From: Ramazzottius varieornatus
Taxonomy: Eukaryota; Tardigrada; Eutardigrada; Parachela; Ramazzottiidae
DNA length: 58,932 bases
Reading direction: 5' to 3'
Assembly: GCA_001949185.1 (NCBI GenBank)
Contig: BDGG01000020.1
Span: 1 to 58,932, forward strand
The notes beneath the pieces were generated by a model, which made no database searches, was not told the origin of the DNA, and was given only the letters and a program-made list of their open reading frames with translations. Shown piece by piece: positions 1 through 8,558 of this stretch. How positions within the stretch are numbered: position 1 is the stretch's first letter; every line of letters starts with the position of its first letter. A program made the translations under genes and the position numbers.

Positions 1-952
1 GCACCTTTGTCACATCCCAGAACCACAACAACAGTCGTGTGCTGGATCGGAAGGAGAGGCTGGCTGTCAAGATCATGGTTACAACAACGACCATAATTGG
101 CCTAGTGACGGCCAGTGTACCCTTCATGTTTACCGACGAAATGGAAATCAAACCACCCTATGGATTTTGCGGGCCGAACACGCACCAATATGCGAAAGGA
201 ATCCAGATCGTTAAGATGGTATACGAGAAACTAGACGGTGACGAATAAACTCATGAAAATCGACTTGCCAGGTGGCGCACTCTCCTGGCCAACAACAACG
301 TGAACATGCGCCACTCAAGACAACAATCTGGCTGAACTCGTTTGCCAACTTCCCAGAAACTGCATTCAGTTAAAGCTACTACATGTATATGATTATCATT
401 TCTTGCAGGTCATATGGGTTTTCGTTCCATCTCTGATCACCCTGGCAAGCTACCTGAAAATATACACCGGCTTAAAGAGACGGCGCGATGCTTTCTACGA
501 GTCTACGTCTACTCCCAGTCCGCAAGACGAACGAAGACTTACGGCCTCTTACAGTGCCTCTTTACACTGTTCGGGAAGCGAGGCGGTGCTCGCGTTCGAC
601 GTGTCAACCACCAACCGAAACTACCACCGAGCAGGAAGTCGTTTGAAGAGGTTGTCCAGAAAGATGCTGGCTATGCTCCTAACCAAGCTGACAGCTCACA
701 TGCCCATTGCGCTGTTTTACTTGCTGACCACCAGAGAAAACCGAGATCCGGCATTGAACTTGGTGGTGCTCTCTCTGAATTTCGCTTCAACGTTGTTCCA
801 CCCGGTAAGAAGACGCACATACTACGCTGCGTTGTACCACGGTCTGCCTTTACATGATTCTGTGATTACAGATTGTATACGGGATGATCAATTCTCAAAT
901 GACAGAGCCTTACCGCAACATCATCGGGATGTTTTACAGACGCCGACGATAG
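1..952 (+). CDS. Rhodopsin-like GPCR, 3' part (5' end outside window)
   Basis: Seven-transmembrane receptor lacking its N-terminus. Exons are <1-218, 409-804 and 872-952, all joined in phase 0. The first exon carries the end of intracellular loop 2, TM4 (VKIMVTTTTIIGLVTASVPF) and extracellular loop 2 with a cysteine (GFCGP). Exon 2 carries TM5, a basic and serine-rich intracellular loop 3, TM6 and most of TM7. Exon 3 completes TM7 as HPIVYGMIN, a variant of NPxxY with His in place of Asn, then a short basic tail ending FYRRRR. TM6 lacks the usual CWxP motif (it reads LTAHMPIALF), so the ligand class cannot be named. Intron 1 contains one of the palindromic hairpin repeats. The stop lies only 19 bp before a MITE, so the native 3' UTR is interrupted or supplied by that element. 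Confidence 0.8.
261..334. repeat. Intronic palindromic hairpin element, copy 1
   Basis: Imperfect palindrome with the GGTGGCGCAC / GCGCCACTC core, inside intron 1 (219-408) of the GPCR. It is the first of about 17 related elements in the window. Confidence 0.7.
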
Positions 953-971
953 CGCTTCTGCAACTGTCAGA

Positions 972-1468
972 TATGGGCGGCGGATGCAGTCACCGTAAAA
1001 AGTAGCTATCGAAACTGGTCTATTTGCCCCAACATACAAACATAGAAATCCGAGAGGCGTGGTCAAATAATGCAGGGTAACTCGCTGACCAGATGACGTC
1101 AACACCAATTTTTCTATTTGTGTATGTCGGAAGCAAATAGAAAACGTCTTTTTCAGAGTAGGCCAAATTTGAGCCTACATGTTCGAAGTCGCACAAGGAG
1201 GTGCAAAAACATGTAGGTTGTAGTTTTGATAGTTAACGGAACTAATAGGTTGTTTTTCTGGTACCTACACAAACTGATAGCTTGTTGTTTCGATAGCTAC
1301 TGAAACTGATAGCTTGTTGAATTGACAGCTACACAGACCGATAGCTAGTGGTTTTGATAGCTATCGAAACACACGACCTACGTGTTTTGAAAGCTATCAA
1401 AACATGTAGTGATTGTAGCTACCAGTTTCGATAGCTACTCTTTACGGTGACCGCATCCGCCGCTCATA
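972..1468. mobile_element. 497-bp MITE with long terminal inverted repeats
   Basis: The termini are inverted repeats of about 48 bp. The left begins TATGGGCGGCGGATGCAG at 972; the right, read in reverse complement, begins TATGAGCGGCGGATGCGG and ends at 1468. Both are flanked by the direct repeat GTCAGA (966-971 and 1469-1474), a 6-bp target-site duplication. The interior has no coding capacity and is built from many copies of a GATAGCTA-type word in both orientations. The superfamily is not clear from termini and duplication length. It lies just after the GPCR stop codon. Confidence 0.75.
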
Positions 1469-1513
1469 GTCAGACGTTCAGAGGAATGTCTTGCGCTAAA
1501 GAATGGTAGAGTA

Positions 1514-1720
1514 CTGTATTACCTCTAAGGTTTCGCGCAGTCACGGGACACATCAGAGAATTGCACCCGGGGCCTCATATCACTGATTGTTTGAGTGTGG
1601 CACATTGCTGCGCTTAATTGGCCGGGAATTTTTGATTGATGGCAGTGAAGTTTTTTATCCCCGCGACGCAATATTTACTGGTCTGTCACGTGACTGCGCG
1701 AAACCTTAGAGGTAATACAG
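1514..1720. mobile_element. 207-bp non-autonomous pogo-like element
   Basis: The terminal inverted repeats begin CTGTATTACCTCTAAGGTT and run about 30 bp; the element is flanked by TA on both sides (1512-1513 and 1721-1722). The same termini, with a few changes, bound the larger element at 2622-3687, which still carries transposase sequence. The interior shares words such as GATTGTTTGA with the larger element, so this looks like an internally deleted derivative. Confidence 0.75.
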
Positions 1721-1915
1721 TACATAACAAAATGACCTTCGGAAACAATCCTGGTTTTCTCACCCATGCGCAACCAATCAAAATCGCAGTTAATCTGACT
1801 CAGTCATATAGGGCGCCAATATTTGGCCGAATGTTCCGATTTAGGCTAGAAACAGACAACAACGCTCAGAGCGTCGCCGCCAATCGTCCAACACGAAGAA
1901 CTTCCGTGTAAGACT

Positions 1916-2596
1916 TTACAGACCGATCATATCGCCACTCTGACATAGTATGTAAATCAGTGAAAGCAGCGTCCAGAACCTCGATGCAGTAGTCCGAAGA
2001 CGGCACGCGGAGTCGGTAAGGTTGCTACTGGCTGTTAGGTCGGCCGCTATTGCACCTGCCGCGGTGGTGGTATCGTCTCCACCTCCGCCCCCGCCGGCGC
2101 TCGGGATCACAGGCGTCTTCTTCGCTGGGTTATTAGCAGAATAGCCTGGGGAATCTTTGATTGGTGGTTTGAGGTCCTGTTGACCCACTGTGTTGCCCTT
2201 TGTGTCCTTCGTGACTTCCACATAATAGTTACAGTTGTCCCAGAAGCAAGGGCAACTATACAGGCTCACGTCATAAGTATGGTTTCGGCACGTCGTTGAC
2301 ATGTCCCCGCCTGGTGCGATTTTTTAGCAACTGCGGTAGCCGTGACTGTCGCTGGGCTTATCAAGGTAGCCCACCGTCCCCTGGCAAACATTATATTCGG
2401 GGGGACAGTTGATGGAAAATGGTGCCAACTCGCTGGTATCAGCATACTTATGGCACGTACGCTGGTGAACATTGTTTGCGTAAAGGCTGTCGAGTCCATC
2501 TCCCTCGTGACCGCCGTTGTTATCGCAAAAAAAGCAACGGATAGCTGCAGAATGTACACTGTACCAGAATAACATTACAATGTCTGAAGAGAACAC
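1916..2596 (-). pseudogene. Ly6/three-finger-like GPI-anchored protein, one in-frame stop
   Basis: A 226-codon reading frame on the minus strand, broken by one TAA at 2324-2326. It starts with a hydrophobic leader (VMLFWYSVHSAA), then a cysteine-rich region with CFFCDN, CHKYAD, CRNHTY and the closing CPCFWDNCN, whose NCN ending is typical of Ly6/three-finger domains. A Gly/Thr/Ala-rich stalk and a hydrophobic C-terminus (WTLLSLIYILCQ) suggest a GPI signal. The paralogue at 4975-5343 has TAC (Tyr) where this copy has TAA, so the stop is best read as an inactivating change; a sequencing error is the alternative. A pogo-like element sits 25 bp upstream of the start codon. Confidence 0.6.
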
Positions 2597-2621
2597 CGCA
2601 GTACAATCACCCGAATGGTTA

Positions 2622-3687
2622 CTGTATTCCCTCTAAGGTTCTGCGCAGTACGTCATCACGTGAATGAATTATACCCCGCAAAAAATTTACGGTACATCAG
2701 ACTGATTGTTTGATTGTTGTCCATCAGATTGTCGCTTATTGCTCATTGTTTGCTGAATTTTTAACCGGAAGCACATTGCTGAGCTCCTTGCCGCAATGAG
2801 CTCTAAAACTCATAGTACTTAGTCAGACTGCAGAACCGTATAAGAAGACGCTTTCTCCGAAAGGTGCGAAAGAAGTTCGAGTTGTCCAGCCTTCAGGAGA
2901 TCCCGAATGCCTCACGGTGTGTCTCACAATTTGCGCCGACGGCTCAAAATTCCCCGCTTCCATTGTGTTCAAAGGCAACAAGAAGACCGGAAAGCTGTCG
3001 CCAAGAATCCTGAACAAGTTGGTGTTGCCCGAGAACGTGCGCATTTTCAACACCCATTCGAGGTGGTGGAATTCGGCTTTTGATCAGTTTTGGATCAGCG
3101 AAACATTCGACGAAAGACACGATGGTTGAACCCTGATCCGCGATCGTGCGCCAGCTCATGAGAGTTTCGAAAGTCAGCTTCTACTGGAAAATCTGGGTTT
3201 TGAACAGGTGTTCATTCCCGCTGGACTCACTGGTACCTATCAACCTCATGACGTAGGTGTTAACTTTCCCTTTAGATCGTACTTGCGGCGATCTTACCAT
3301 GTCTGGAGGGATGATCTCACCGCTGTTACCAAGAGTGGGTACTTGAAGAAGCCGAACCGCCAAGACTTCAGCCATTTTGTTTCGGAAGCTTGGGACAAAA
3401 TCAAGGTTTCTACGGTAGAAAATTCTCTTGTTGGAGCTAATATTATGCCAGAGCCTTTGCACATGTTAGCTGGACAGGGAGAGATTATGGATAGTCCTGA
3501 GGATTTGGAGGCCTCTTTCGAGTGTAGTTTCAGCTCGGTGGAAGATTCATTCACAGAAGAATAAAGCGTAACTGTATGGAAATTGATTGACGAGCCTTTG
3601 ATTGACGATCTAGTAGTTTTTCTATACCCGGCAGGTGATATTTACGGGCCTGTCAAGTGACTGCGCAGAACCTTAGAAGGAATACAG
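2622..3687 (+). mobile_element. Pogo-like DNA transposon, decayed
   Basis: 1066-bp element with terminal inverted repeats starting CTGTATTCCCTCTAAGGTT, flanked by TA (2620-2621, 3688-3689). Inside is a plus-strand frame (about 2821-3564) with DDE-superfamily (pogo/Tigger) transposase signatures: KGAKEVRVVQP, LTICADGSKFP, RDRAPAHES, and FIPAGLTGTYQPHDVGVN with the last catalytic Asp. One in-frame TGA at 3127-3129 breaks the frame, and the N-terminal DNA-binding helix-turn-helix part is missing. The copy should therefore be unable to move itself. The short element at 1514-1720 shares its ends. Confidence 0.8.
2821..3564 (+). pseudogene. Pogo/Tigger-type DDE transposase fragment
   Basis: Catalytic-domain remnant of a pogo-like transposase. 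All parts are in one frame except for the TGA at 3127-3129. The three Asp positions expected in the family can be placed at ICADGS, IRDRAPAH and QPHDVGVN. No start codon or helix-turn-helix DNA-binding region is present upstream. The C-terminal end is acidic and serine-rich and stops at 3564. Confidence 0.7.
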
Positions 3688-3734
3688 TACCTTGTGAAAC
3701 TAGGCACAAGTACGTACTCCACTTCGATCTACAT

Positions 3735-4465
3735 CCTGTCCGCACCAACTTGCTACCACCTGGCATTTCGATCCAAACAAATTCAGATTTCTGCTTTGCC
3801 ATTCATCCTTCCACACATCCCATACAAGTTTTCAAGCTGGTTCGATTGAGCCATGGTTCGTTCAGATGTGCCGCCAGACTGCGTGGAAAAGTTGACCAGT
3901 ATGACTTCCGGTGGGGAAGACATACCACAGGAGATGAAATGCAGTCTACAGAATTCCCTGTTCGAGTTTTCGTTCTTAGTCTGAAGTAAACAGGCAAACA
4001 GTTACCTTAGTTGTCGGAAAGAATCGAGAAAGAACGGAAAAAGTTCCAGCTAAATTGGCAAACGAATTAAACCCGGCGAATTCGGCCGTTGCCGGGAAAA
4101 CTCGTTTCGTGCAAAATTGCTAGCTCTTTTCGAGGACGGCAGATTTATCGCTCCAACCACTTCTCCTGTAGCTCGATCCCTGATCGAATTATTTTCAACA
4201 ACAGTATCACGGGACTTTAACGGAAAAATGCAAAAACAATATTCGAAAACAGTCCCAAAAGCTACAAAAGTTGGTGCATTTTTCAATCTTTACCTCCCCG
4301 TTTTTAATGTCGCTCCCAACTTTCTGTGAGAAAATTTTTGGCCAACTATTTTTGAGAAAGTAGCTAGAAGGTTGTTGTACCAGGCAAAATCAGTTTGGAA
4401 GTGGAACATTAATCCAGACGAGACAGGTTAGGCTTTATGAGTGGTAGCAAGTTGGTGCGGACAGG
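3735..4465. mobile_element. Element bounded by a 25-bp perfect inverted repeat
   Basis: Positions 3735-3759 (CCTGTCCGCACCAACTTGCT...) recur exactly in reverse complement at 4441-4465. The 731-bp span has no convincing coding sequence. I see no clear target-site duplication, so the true ends could lie slightly outside. It is probably a non-autonomous DNA transposon. Confidence 0.4.
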
Positions 4466-4974
4466 CTGTATAACCTACCGTGAACTTGAAACCTTGCTGA
4501 TCATGAAGTCGAGAGTAAAACAAATACCAGAGTACAACGGTGCAGATCTGACCAGCACGGCTTCGGAAACAACATCCTTTACGGCTTAGTATCACAGGAA
4601 CACGCTTTAATTCCAAACTTCCAGTTATACAAATAAATCAGAGTATAAGTTACACTCGTACGGTGCTTTGATATACATCAATTATCTGGAGGTTGATATG
4701 GTTTTCGAATTCTCGTGCACGATTAGCCCTGGTACTGTAACCGAATGCTCTATGTACTGTTGCCATGAATTCTGTTAGCGAACAAGGCATGTCGATACAT
4801 GTTCTCGAATTCTGCAACCAGCATGAGATAGGTCGCACTCGAACACATACCCGGCTTTTGACGATTGACGAATTCCAGTGTCTCAGTTTACAGGGCAACG
4901 TTTGAATCTGGGATTTTAGTGTAACCAGCTACCACTGATCCTTTGGTCCTGCCAAAAGACTGTGATGCGTCAGT
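4466..4974. other. Stretch without recognised gene
   Basis: There are short open frames on both strands (for example 4650-4898 minus) but none shows a family motif. The missing C-terminal half of the neighbouring Ly6-like gene (the NCN-type ending) was looked for here on the minus strand and not found. Confidence 0.5.
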
Positions 4975-5343
4975 TTAATTAGCTTGGTTCGGCACGTAAG
5001 TATGATTCCGGCACGTGGTCGACATGTCCCCGCCTGGTGCGATCGTGTAACAACCACGATAGGCGTGATATGCATCGGGCTTATGAACATAACCAACAGT
5101 AGCCTGGCAAGCGTTGTATTTGGCAGGACAATCAACGCTAAATGGTCGCAGTTCCTTCGTATCGGCGTACCTATGGCAAGCCGTTTGATTCACGAAATTC
5201 AAAATATTTGGCACCAGCTCGGCAGCACCATCTTCGTCCGCGTGACCCTTCTTGTTATCGCACACGAAGCATTTGATAGCTACAAAGTTAAGCATATCGC
5301 ACATTCTGTAATACCTAGAACACTGAAAAAAGGACACGTACAA
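4975..5343 (-). pseudogene. Second Ly6-like copy, C-terminally truncated
   Basis: Paralogue of 1916-2596. It keeps CFVCDN, CHRYADTKELRPFSVDCP, the TVGYVHKPDAYHAYRGC block and MSTTCRNHTY, then stops after VPNQAN, before the final Ly6 cysteines and the GPI tail. The signal-peptide region is not evident, and the first codons run into a MITE terminus at 5334. It may be one exon of a gene whose other exons are lost or too diverged to see (a possible acceptor TTTTTTCAG lies just upstream). The broken ends on both sides favour a duplicated fragment. Confidence 0.5.
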
Positions 5344-5535
5344 CGAGAGATTACGGGACAGCGAAAATTATGGGACAGGCGGGGAAGACAGCAAAATAGC
5401 AATTCAGCCGTAGGGAAGGGTCGGAATATGTACTCGTGTTAAATCAGTCGCGTACGTACGTGCTTTCGTGCCGAAAGCGAAAAGGCCTGCCCCATAATTT
5501 TTACTGTCTCATATGTAATTTCTCGTCGCACGTGT
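5334..5535. mobile_element. MITE of about 202 bp, TIR ACACGTACAACGAGA
   Basis: The left arm at 5334-5380 (ACACGTACAACGAGAGATTA..., ending GGGACAGGC) matches the reverse complement of 5485-5535, with a few mismatches and small gaps over about 47 bp. There is no coding capacity. The target duplication could not be fixed. Confidence 0.5.
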
Positions 5536-6258
5536 ACTTGGAGCACGATTCGGGTCGGTTACAACGGCGTTCCTTACCATCAACCTGAAACTCTTCGGGA
5601 CTTCGTACAAATGTCGCCAGAGCAAGATAGTAGAAATTTATCCAGCAAGACGATGAGTAGAGCATGTTGACCGCTCAAATACACAGAGAGATACCTATAT
5701 GAATATTCCAGGCTTCAAATCCCGAGCAGTACGGTCTTAGGGAGCCTTCTTGTCACCTATGTGCCATGGTTGCCAAGAACCGTTGTTACTTCGTAGACTT
5801 GACTTCTGACGAAATAACATACCGATACAAAGCCTCACAACTATTGATACAAGTTTCTTTCCGGAAGAAAAATCAACTTACACAGAACAAAGGCTCTTAC
5901 ATTTTCCATTACTGTAAAATCCACGGTTCAGGATCACCAGCTCACAAACTTTTCATCATCAGAGTGTGCCGACAACGACCGGTACAGCGTGTCCGACAGG
6001 AGCCGCGACCAGGAACTTAAGTATCGTGGCATGGCGTGACAGGCACCAGTTTTTGCGGAGCCATTATCGCCCCGTTATCATATGCACTGATGGCCACGGT
6101 TCTGTTGACGACATCAGCGGCCTCATCTGTCCACTCACCCTCCATCCTCAGTTGAGGTTTCTGCCCAGTGCCTCCACCACCGTTTGCTCCACTGGTGGCG
6201 TTAGCTCCTGCACAATTAAGAATTTCGTCGTACGAGCGGGAAAATTGCATGCTTCGGC
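5536..6258. other. Stretch without recognised gene
   Basis: No exon or known family could be supported. The 88-codon minus frame at 6017-6283 has a Gly-rich patch (NGGGGTGQK) but no domain. Confidence 0.4.
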
Positions 6259-6604
6259 CAGAGCTGTTAATGGTTTGAACCATATGGTTTGGTTTGGTTT
6301 GGTTTGGTTTGGTTTAAGTGCTGGTTTGCATGCCGGACCGGTTAAATGAAAGTGGTTTCTACCACAAACCACCAACACTGGTTTGGTCTAAATTTTAAAC
6401 CAAACCATATAAACCGCCGGTTTGAACCGGTTTGCGAACAGCTTTTCGATCACCAGTACATAGTAAATTGTGCCAGTTTTCTTCACTTGAATAAACGACC
6501 AAAATATTCACCGAGGACAAGAAACTGAGCCACAGTTGCTGGTTCCTCTACGAACACACGCAAACGGGCAAAACTGGCGCGTGCCGGAATTGTAAAGGCA
6601 CCTT
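6259..6604. mobile_element. Truncated copy of the outer hAT-like element found at 54539
   Basis: Begins AGAGCTGTTAATGGTTTGAA and follows the left part of the 54539 element closely, including a run of GGTTT units, the ACCGGTTTGCGAACAGC block, AATCACCAGTACATAGTAAAT and the CACCGAGGACA block. The match is lost near 6604. This copy lacks the two insertions present in the other, so it works as an empty-site reference for them. Confidence 0.7.
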
Positions 6605-7225
6605 GTATATAAGGCTTGGCGAAGCTAAAATAAGCCGTTTTAGCCGTTGTTAGCCGTTCTTAGCCGTGGTTATGGGGGTTATGGGGTCGACGGCAATCTC
6701 CAAATGAATGCTCAGAATCCCAGAGGAATGCTTAGCACGCGGTGAAAAGGGATTCACGTTGGTTGAGCATTTCTCAGGGATCTATTCCTGCAGGAGTTTC
6801 AGCATTTGAAAAGGTTTGATTAGTGGCCTGTCGAGAGGAGGACTAATGTTCCGGTTCAAGTGTAAAGTGATTGTAAACAAAAGCTTTACTCAGAGTCCCG
6901 CGCTCAGAGCCGGGTGTCCTTTTGTTCCGATTGGGGCAGTCGGGGTGGAACTCACCCGTAGAAGGGTGCCGCAAGCCCGCAGACCCGCTTTGGGAAGACA
7001 CAAGTGTTACGTAAGACTCGGCAAACCGAATGGATCAGAGCCGCGCTCATTGCTTTCCCTTGATAGGGAGTCCATTCGACGCCTTTGATCTTATCTTACC
7101 TAAGTTCCGTTGCACGAGTACCGCACTTTTGAGTTTCGTCTCTTTAAGTTTACAGAAGATTCCAATTGAGCTGGAATCTTCTCTAGTAATCAATACGATT
7201 ACATTCGTCCATCATGAGGTTCGAA
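6605..7225. other. Non-coding stretch with TTAGCCGT microrepeats
   Basis: Contains four or five copies of a TTAGCCGT-like word at about 6628-6670 followed by TTATGGGG repeats. No gene is supported. The 90-codon frame at 6816 has no recognisable features. Confidence 0.4.
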
Positions 7226-8030
7226 CAGTGTTGTTCCGATTATTGTAATTCGGAATTGAAAATGGCCGAATTTGAAGGTTTTGGAATTCCGATATAACAA
7301 TACAAATTACAAATTCTGGGTTGGTCATTTCGATATTAATCGGAATTGAATCGGAATTACAAGAACGAAAAGATATTTTAATGTACGATTGAAATCCAAG
7401 ATGTTGGTAATTCGAATAATAACTGACACCAAAGAAGCACGCAAAATGCACGTGGATGTATCACTTTCTCGCCTTGTGAGGCACCGTCAGTGCTTGATTG
7501 AGTGACTAATGGTGCGCTGGTGCACGTACACAGCAAAATCACAACGCGTACAAAGTGCTTCGCGAAGCTGCAGTTCGTCTTTGTATGACGTATACGTGAC
7601 CGGCACCCGGTGGGTCTCGCTTGGTTTCTGTTTCTTCAGTGGGGTCCAGATTCAGTGCCAGATTCAGTGCCTATGCGACGCACTGTGGCTCCTTCATGGA
7701 GCATAACAGTGCGTATTGACGACAGCGATCCGTACTGGATACCTTGAGAGCGAGGTATTCTCCGCGAAATGCCAGAGGGTCAATCCACACGCTTACCCAT
7801 CCGACGCGTGGAACCGAACAGAAATGCCAATTTTATGAAAACTCAAATTACAGAACACCATCCCAATAATTGGAATAATTTCAATTGTTGTCGAAACTTG
7901 AATTTGAATTAATCTTAATTGATGATCCAGCCAGGACGAGGTACCTGCAATTCAAACTGCTGCTACGCGAGGGATTCCGATTAATCGTAATTGCAATTGA
8001 AACTGAAAAAGTCATATCGGAACAACACTG
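7226..8030. mobile_element. Element with perfect 15-bp TIR CAGTGTTGTTCCGAT
   Basis: CAGTGTTGTTCCGAT at 7226-7240 recurs exactly in reverse complement at 8016-8030. The subterminal regions on both sides are dense in AATTCCGATTAAT-like words, as is common in hAT-like MITEs. The middle (about 7440-7800) looks different and may be a nested insertion or host sequence. No 8-bp duplication was found at the flanks. Confidence 0.5.
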
Positions 8031-8558
8031 GAAGGGGCAGCGTTGGGTCAATATAGAATACAGATCAGATGTATCCTTCCGTAGTTCCGGCCAGAACAAC
8101 ACAAGACTGCGTCAACTTTTCGGTCACGAGCTTCAGATGGTTTCACGCCTCGCAGTTGAACCTTCGACCTGGAAGGCGGACTGTTGCCAGAAATTGTTCT
8201 ATTTTTGGTCCACTCTTCGTTCGGTAATTCGGTTCACTTTTACTTCGACAAACACATAAAACAAAAAGGATGGATTTTCAGTAAGGGTAAGATCAAATAT
8301 CGAAGATAAATTCGGTACAAAAAGTGACCTTTGGTTTCCGATAAAGGCAATGCGCAAAACGCGCGGTTTAGTCTACCCCATGAACAGTAAATCAAGAGAC
8401 GGTTGTGGGACACCAACGTCCGCTAAACGCCCAAAACTGTTTTGTGAGAAGAGACTGCGCTCGGGCTTTTCGGAAGTCAGAACCGACTAAGGAACAAAAT
8501 TCAAGAAAAGGCAAGAAAAGAAGAAGAAAAACAACAACAACGAGAAATTTAGACACTG
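8031..8558. other. Intergenic, 3' side of the esterase gene
   Basis: No gene is recognised. An A-rich tract at 8500-8545 (AAGAAAAGAAGAAGAAAAAC) lies in the probable 3' UTR region of the minus-strand esterase. Confidence 0.4.

Noticed and set aside
261-334. Hairpin repeats as tRNA-like genes or CRISPR-type repeats
   Set aside because: They are self-complementary rather than cloverleaf, are scattered in introns, and have no spacer array.
2324-2326. Read-through or selenocysteine at the TAA of the first Ly6 copy
   Set aside because: The codon is TAA, not TGA, and the paralogue has Tyr; a simple inactivating change is more likely.
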